From positions 62,001 through 126,000 of the forward strand of contig JAHDXR010000010.1 of NCBI GenBank assembly GCA_023384105.1: a DNA stretch of 64,000 nucleotides, written 5' to 3'. The notes under the pieces were generated by a model. That model worked only from the letters and a program-made list of their open reading frames with translations. It was not told the DNA's origin and did not search any database. This document shows, piece after piece, positions 62,548 to 64,000 of this stretch (the first letter of the stretch is position 1; every line of letters starts with the position of its first letter). The DNA comes from Hyphomonadaceae bacterium. GTDB taxonomy: Bacteria; Pseudomonadota; Alphaproteobacteria; Caulobacterales; Aquidulcibacteraceae. Position numbers and translations under genes: made by a program.

Positions 62548-62918
62548 GAGACCGCTTGTAGCATCGGCCGCTGCTGCTGTTCGCCCTCGTCCTGTAGAAT
62601 GGTGGCGCCCAGCTGCTCCAGGAACGCGTCGCCCTTTTCGGTGCGCTCGACGAACACGTTGCGGCCGTCCTTCGGGTCGCGGCGGCGCTGCACGAAGCCG
62701 AGCCGCGAGAGGGTGTCGAGCGCCCGCGTGATCGCCGGCTTGCCGACGTTCAGCGCGGCCGCCAGTCCGCGCACGGTATGCGGCGCCGGCTGCAGCCGGA
62801 CCGTCATCAGCACCGCCAGCTGGCGGGCCGTCAGGTCCGGGGCGTCCGAACGCACCGTGCTGACGGTGACCCGCCGCCAAAGATCCAGGGCTTCCACTTT
62901 ATTTTGGATGAGGTCCAT
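62544..62918 (-). CDS. MarR-family transcriptional regulator
   Basis: 124 residues from ATG MDLIQNKVEALDLWRR with GGAGGGGAG upstream. Winged helix LTARQLAVLMTVRLQPAPHT, VRGLAAALNVGKPAITRALD, LGFVQRRRDPKDGRNVFVER. Shorter than typical MarR (~145). First gene of the pair with NlpC/P60, and may regulate it. The track start is 48 codons earlier without support. Confidence 0.85.
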   Translation of the reverse strand: MDLIQNKVEALDLWRRVTVSTVRSDAPDLTARQLAVLMTVRLQPAPHTVRGLAAALNVGKPAITRALDTLSRLGFVQRRRDPKDGRNVFVERTEKGDAFLEQLGATILQDEGEQQQRPMLQAVS

Positions 62919-62985
62919 GCCGCTCCCCTCCGGTTGAATCGCAAGTGGAAGATTCGCTGATTTGGTGGTCCTTGCAAGCGCGAAA

Positions 62986-63001
62986 CCACAAGATGTTGTG
63001 G
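62986..63001. promoter_or_regulatory. inverted repeat upstream of the MarR gene
   Basis: CCACAA-GATG-TTGTGG, 6-base arms, 68 bases upstream of the marR start in a 179-base gap that has lower GC than its surroundings. Could be a MarR operator or promoter element; the symmetry is short. Confidence 0.35.
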
Positions 63002-63097
63002 AAGAGGCAAAATGGTTAACAAGAGGTGGACGGCGACCTCCGAAACGATCCAGGCGCGGCAAGGGCTGGACCGGGGCTTCCGCCTCTGAGACAGCCG

Positions 63098-63511
63098 TTA
63101 GCGGGCGTCGTAGACGCTCACGCCCTCCTGCAAGGCCGCCGCGAGAAGAGGCGCGTCACGTGTGGCCAATTTCGCGCCCAGGCGAAGCGCGGCTTCAAGA
63201 TAGCAGGCGTCGTAGAATGAGAGGTGACGCCGGCGCGAGAGCGAAAGCGTCTCCGTGAGAATGAGTTCGTCCGGCGGCGCCTCGATGTGCACGACAGCAT
63301 GCAGAATCTGCAGCGCCGTATCCGTGGCGCTTGCAGACAGGCGCTGCTGACGTTCGGCTTTGGCGAGGCCGCTGCGGATCTCGAACGAGAAGATGAAAGG
63401 CGCGACAAATGCCGTATTTGCAAGCGTTCTGAGCGCAAACGCGGCGGCGGTTTTTTGCGACTGCAACACCCATGCGTGGGCGACCGAAGCGTCAATGACG
63501 GTGACGCTCAT
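63098..63511 (-). CDS. vapC: VapC-type PIN-domain toxin
   Basis: 137 residues with the PIN acidic quartet: TVIDASVAHAWVL, APFIFSFEIRSGLAKAE, LSFYDACYLEAALRLGAKLA and TRDAPLLAAA. Predicted Mg-dependent tRNA/RNA endonuclease. Overlaps its antitoxin by ATGA. Confidence 0.88.
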   Translation of the reverse strand: MSVTVIDASVAHAWVLQSQKTAAAFALRTLANTAFVAPFIFSFEIRSGLAKAERQQRLSASATDTALQILHAVVHIEAPPDELILTETLSLSRRRHLSFYDACYLEAALRLGAKLATRDAPLLAAALQEGVSVYDAR

Positions 63512-63765
63512 TCACGCCCTTCTTCGACCGCTTCCTTCCAATCAAACGGAGGAAATCCGGCGTCGGTCTGAGTTTCTTGAAGCCGCGCCAGTTCGTCGAG
63601 AAGACGCTGGCGTTCGGCAGGCCCCAACTGTCGGCGCGCAGGCGACAGCCGCGCCACGGCCTTGCCATGGCGGGTGATGATGACCTCCGCGCCGGTCTGC
63701 TCCACTTCCTGGATCAACGAGGAGAGCCGGTTCTTGGCCTCGTGCAGCGCGACTTGCTTGCTCAT
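63508..63765 (-). CDS. vapB: Phd/YefM-type antitoxin
   Basis: 85 residues from MSKQVALHEAKNRLSSLIQE, with GAEVIITRHGKAVARLSPAR, the Phd/YefM DNA-binding fold, and an acidic toxin-binding tail. Paired with the PIN toxin. The ORF track starts six codons earlier; either ATG is possible. It follows the aminopeptidase gene after 33 bases with its own palindrome. Confidence 0.87.
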   Translation of the reverse strand: MSKQVALHEAKNRLSSLIQEVEQTGAEVIITRHGKAVARLSPARRQLGPAERQRLLDELARLQETQTDAGFPPFDWKEAVEEGRE

Positions 63766-63786
63766 AGAGATAAGATTACACATATT

Positions 63787-63806
63787 TTGGCTAAAATTCT
63801 AGCCAA
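63787..63806. promoter_or_regulatory. inverted repeat upstream of vapB (operator), overlapping the aminopeptidase stop
   Basis: TTGGCTA-AAATTC-TAGCCAA, perfect 7-base arms, about 22 bases before the vapB ATG. The right arm contains the TAG stop of the upstream aminopeptidase. Likely binding site for VapB/VapBC autoregulation. Confidence 0.65.
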
Positions 63807-64000
63807 ATCGCCCTTTCAGCACGCGGTACACGGCGCGCAGCGCTTGTGCGTCGCCGCCTTGGGGGCGGCTGGGCTTTTCTTTCGGCGACCAGGCGAAGAT
63901 GTCGAAATGGGCCCAGTTCGCAACGCCGACGAAACGGCGCAGGAACAGCGCGCCGTAGATCGAGCCCGCCATCGCGCCGTCGCCGGTGTTCTTCAGGTCG
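63799..64000 (-). CDS. M17 leucyl aminopeptidase family protein, C-terminal end (partial)
   Basis: The minus-strand frame entering from the window edge reads DLKNTGDGAMAGSIYGALFL, FVGVANWAHFDIFAWSPKEK, then GGDAQALRAVYRVLKGRFG and TAG. This matches the end of M17 cytosol aminopeptidases, with the GSIYGALFLRRF helix and WAHFDI near the dimanganese site. The gene is cut at its 5' side by the window edge. Confidence 0.85.
   Translation of the reverse strand, partial: DLKNTGDGAMAGSIYGALFLRRFVGVANWAHFDIFAWSPKEKPSRPQGGDAQALRAVYRVLKGRFG

Overview
This 64 kb window is a chromosomal segment of a GC-rich alphaproteobacterium, most likely from the Caulobacterales/Hyphomonadales side. The pointers are a class I lysyl-tRNA synthetase, a two-gene split MetH led by an ArsR-methyltransferase regulator, the alphaproteobacterial families TIGR02302/DUF4175 and DUF2125, a divergent cytochrome c/kdsB pair with pheA close by, and GTCATTCCGG-type palindromic repeats. 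There is no rRNA, tRNA, prophage, CRISPR array or insertion sequence that I can see. The gene content is overwhelmingly housekeeping.

Layout. 1-16 kb: an M20 peptidase, a hybrid histidine kinase, a threonine aldolase, a membrane glycosyltransferase, a CPA2 antiporter, a PLP decarboxylase, Rnk, LysRS, a SixA phosphatase, a decayed parDE locus, an S24 repressor, pyrD and mlaA-mlaC. 16.5-22.7 kb: a methionine operon (SahR-like regulator, metF, metH N-part, an FMN-binding PNPOx-fold protein, metH C-part). 22.9-32 kb: an M16 protease, two secreted unknowns, a DUF433/DUF5615 toxin-antitoxin pair, gloB, a methyltransferase, a PII protein and a DUF885 lipoprotein. 32-36 kb: metX-metW divergent from chorismate mutase and prephenate/arogenate dehydrogenase. 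36-41 kb: the tightly overlapped ftsE-ftsX-ydcF-plsC-DUF2125 operon, divergent from an MJ0042 zinc-ribbon gene and hpt. 41.5-49 kb: argH-lptM-lysA-lipoprotein, then TIGR02302 and a frameshifted lipoprotein gene, with tlpA and a GNAT gene divergent. 49-54.5 kb: small unknown proteins, 3-hydroxybutyryl-CoA dehydrogenase, a CPBP protease and etfBA. 54.6-64 kb: a beta-lactamase-fold hydrolase, parDE, pheA, a second hybrid kinase, kdsB, cytochrome c, NlpC/P60, MarR, vapBC and the 3' end of an M17 aminopeptidase.

The genes cover much of methionine synthesis (MetX/MetW, MetF, MetH), the phenylalanine/tyrosine branch after chorismate, the last steps of lysine and arginine synthesis, Kdo activation, outer-membrane lipid traffic and electron transfer from acyl-CoA oxidation. 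Four toxin-antitoxin loci are present, one of them decayed.

The most distinctive feature is a family of mosaic palindromic elements (core TATGGACCGCCGGCG...). They, or a related element, sit at most convergent gene junctions, often provide or abut the stop codons of the flanking genes, and in one place carry two further repeat families nested inside. Other points of note: a MetX whose catalytic serine position is glycine, a degenerate ParE toxin beside an intact antitoxin, an FMN protein embedded between the two MetH halves, and an inverted repeat that contains the start codon of the methionine regulator.
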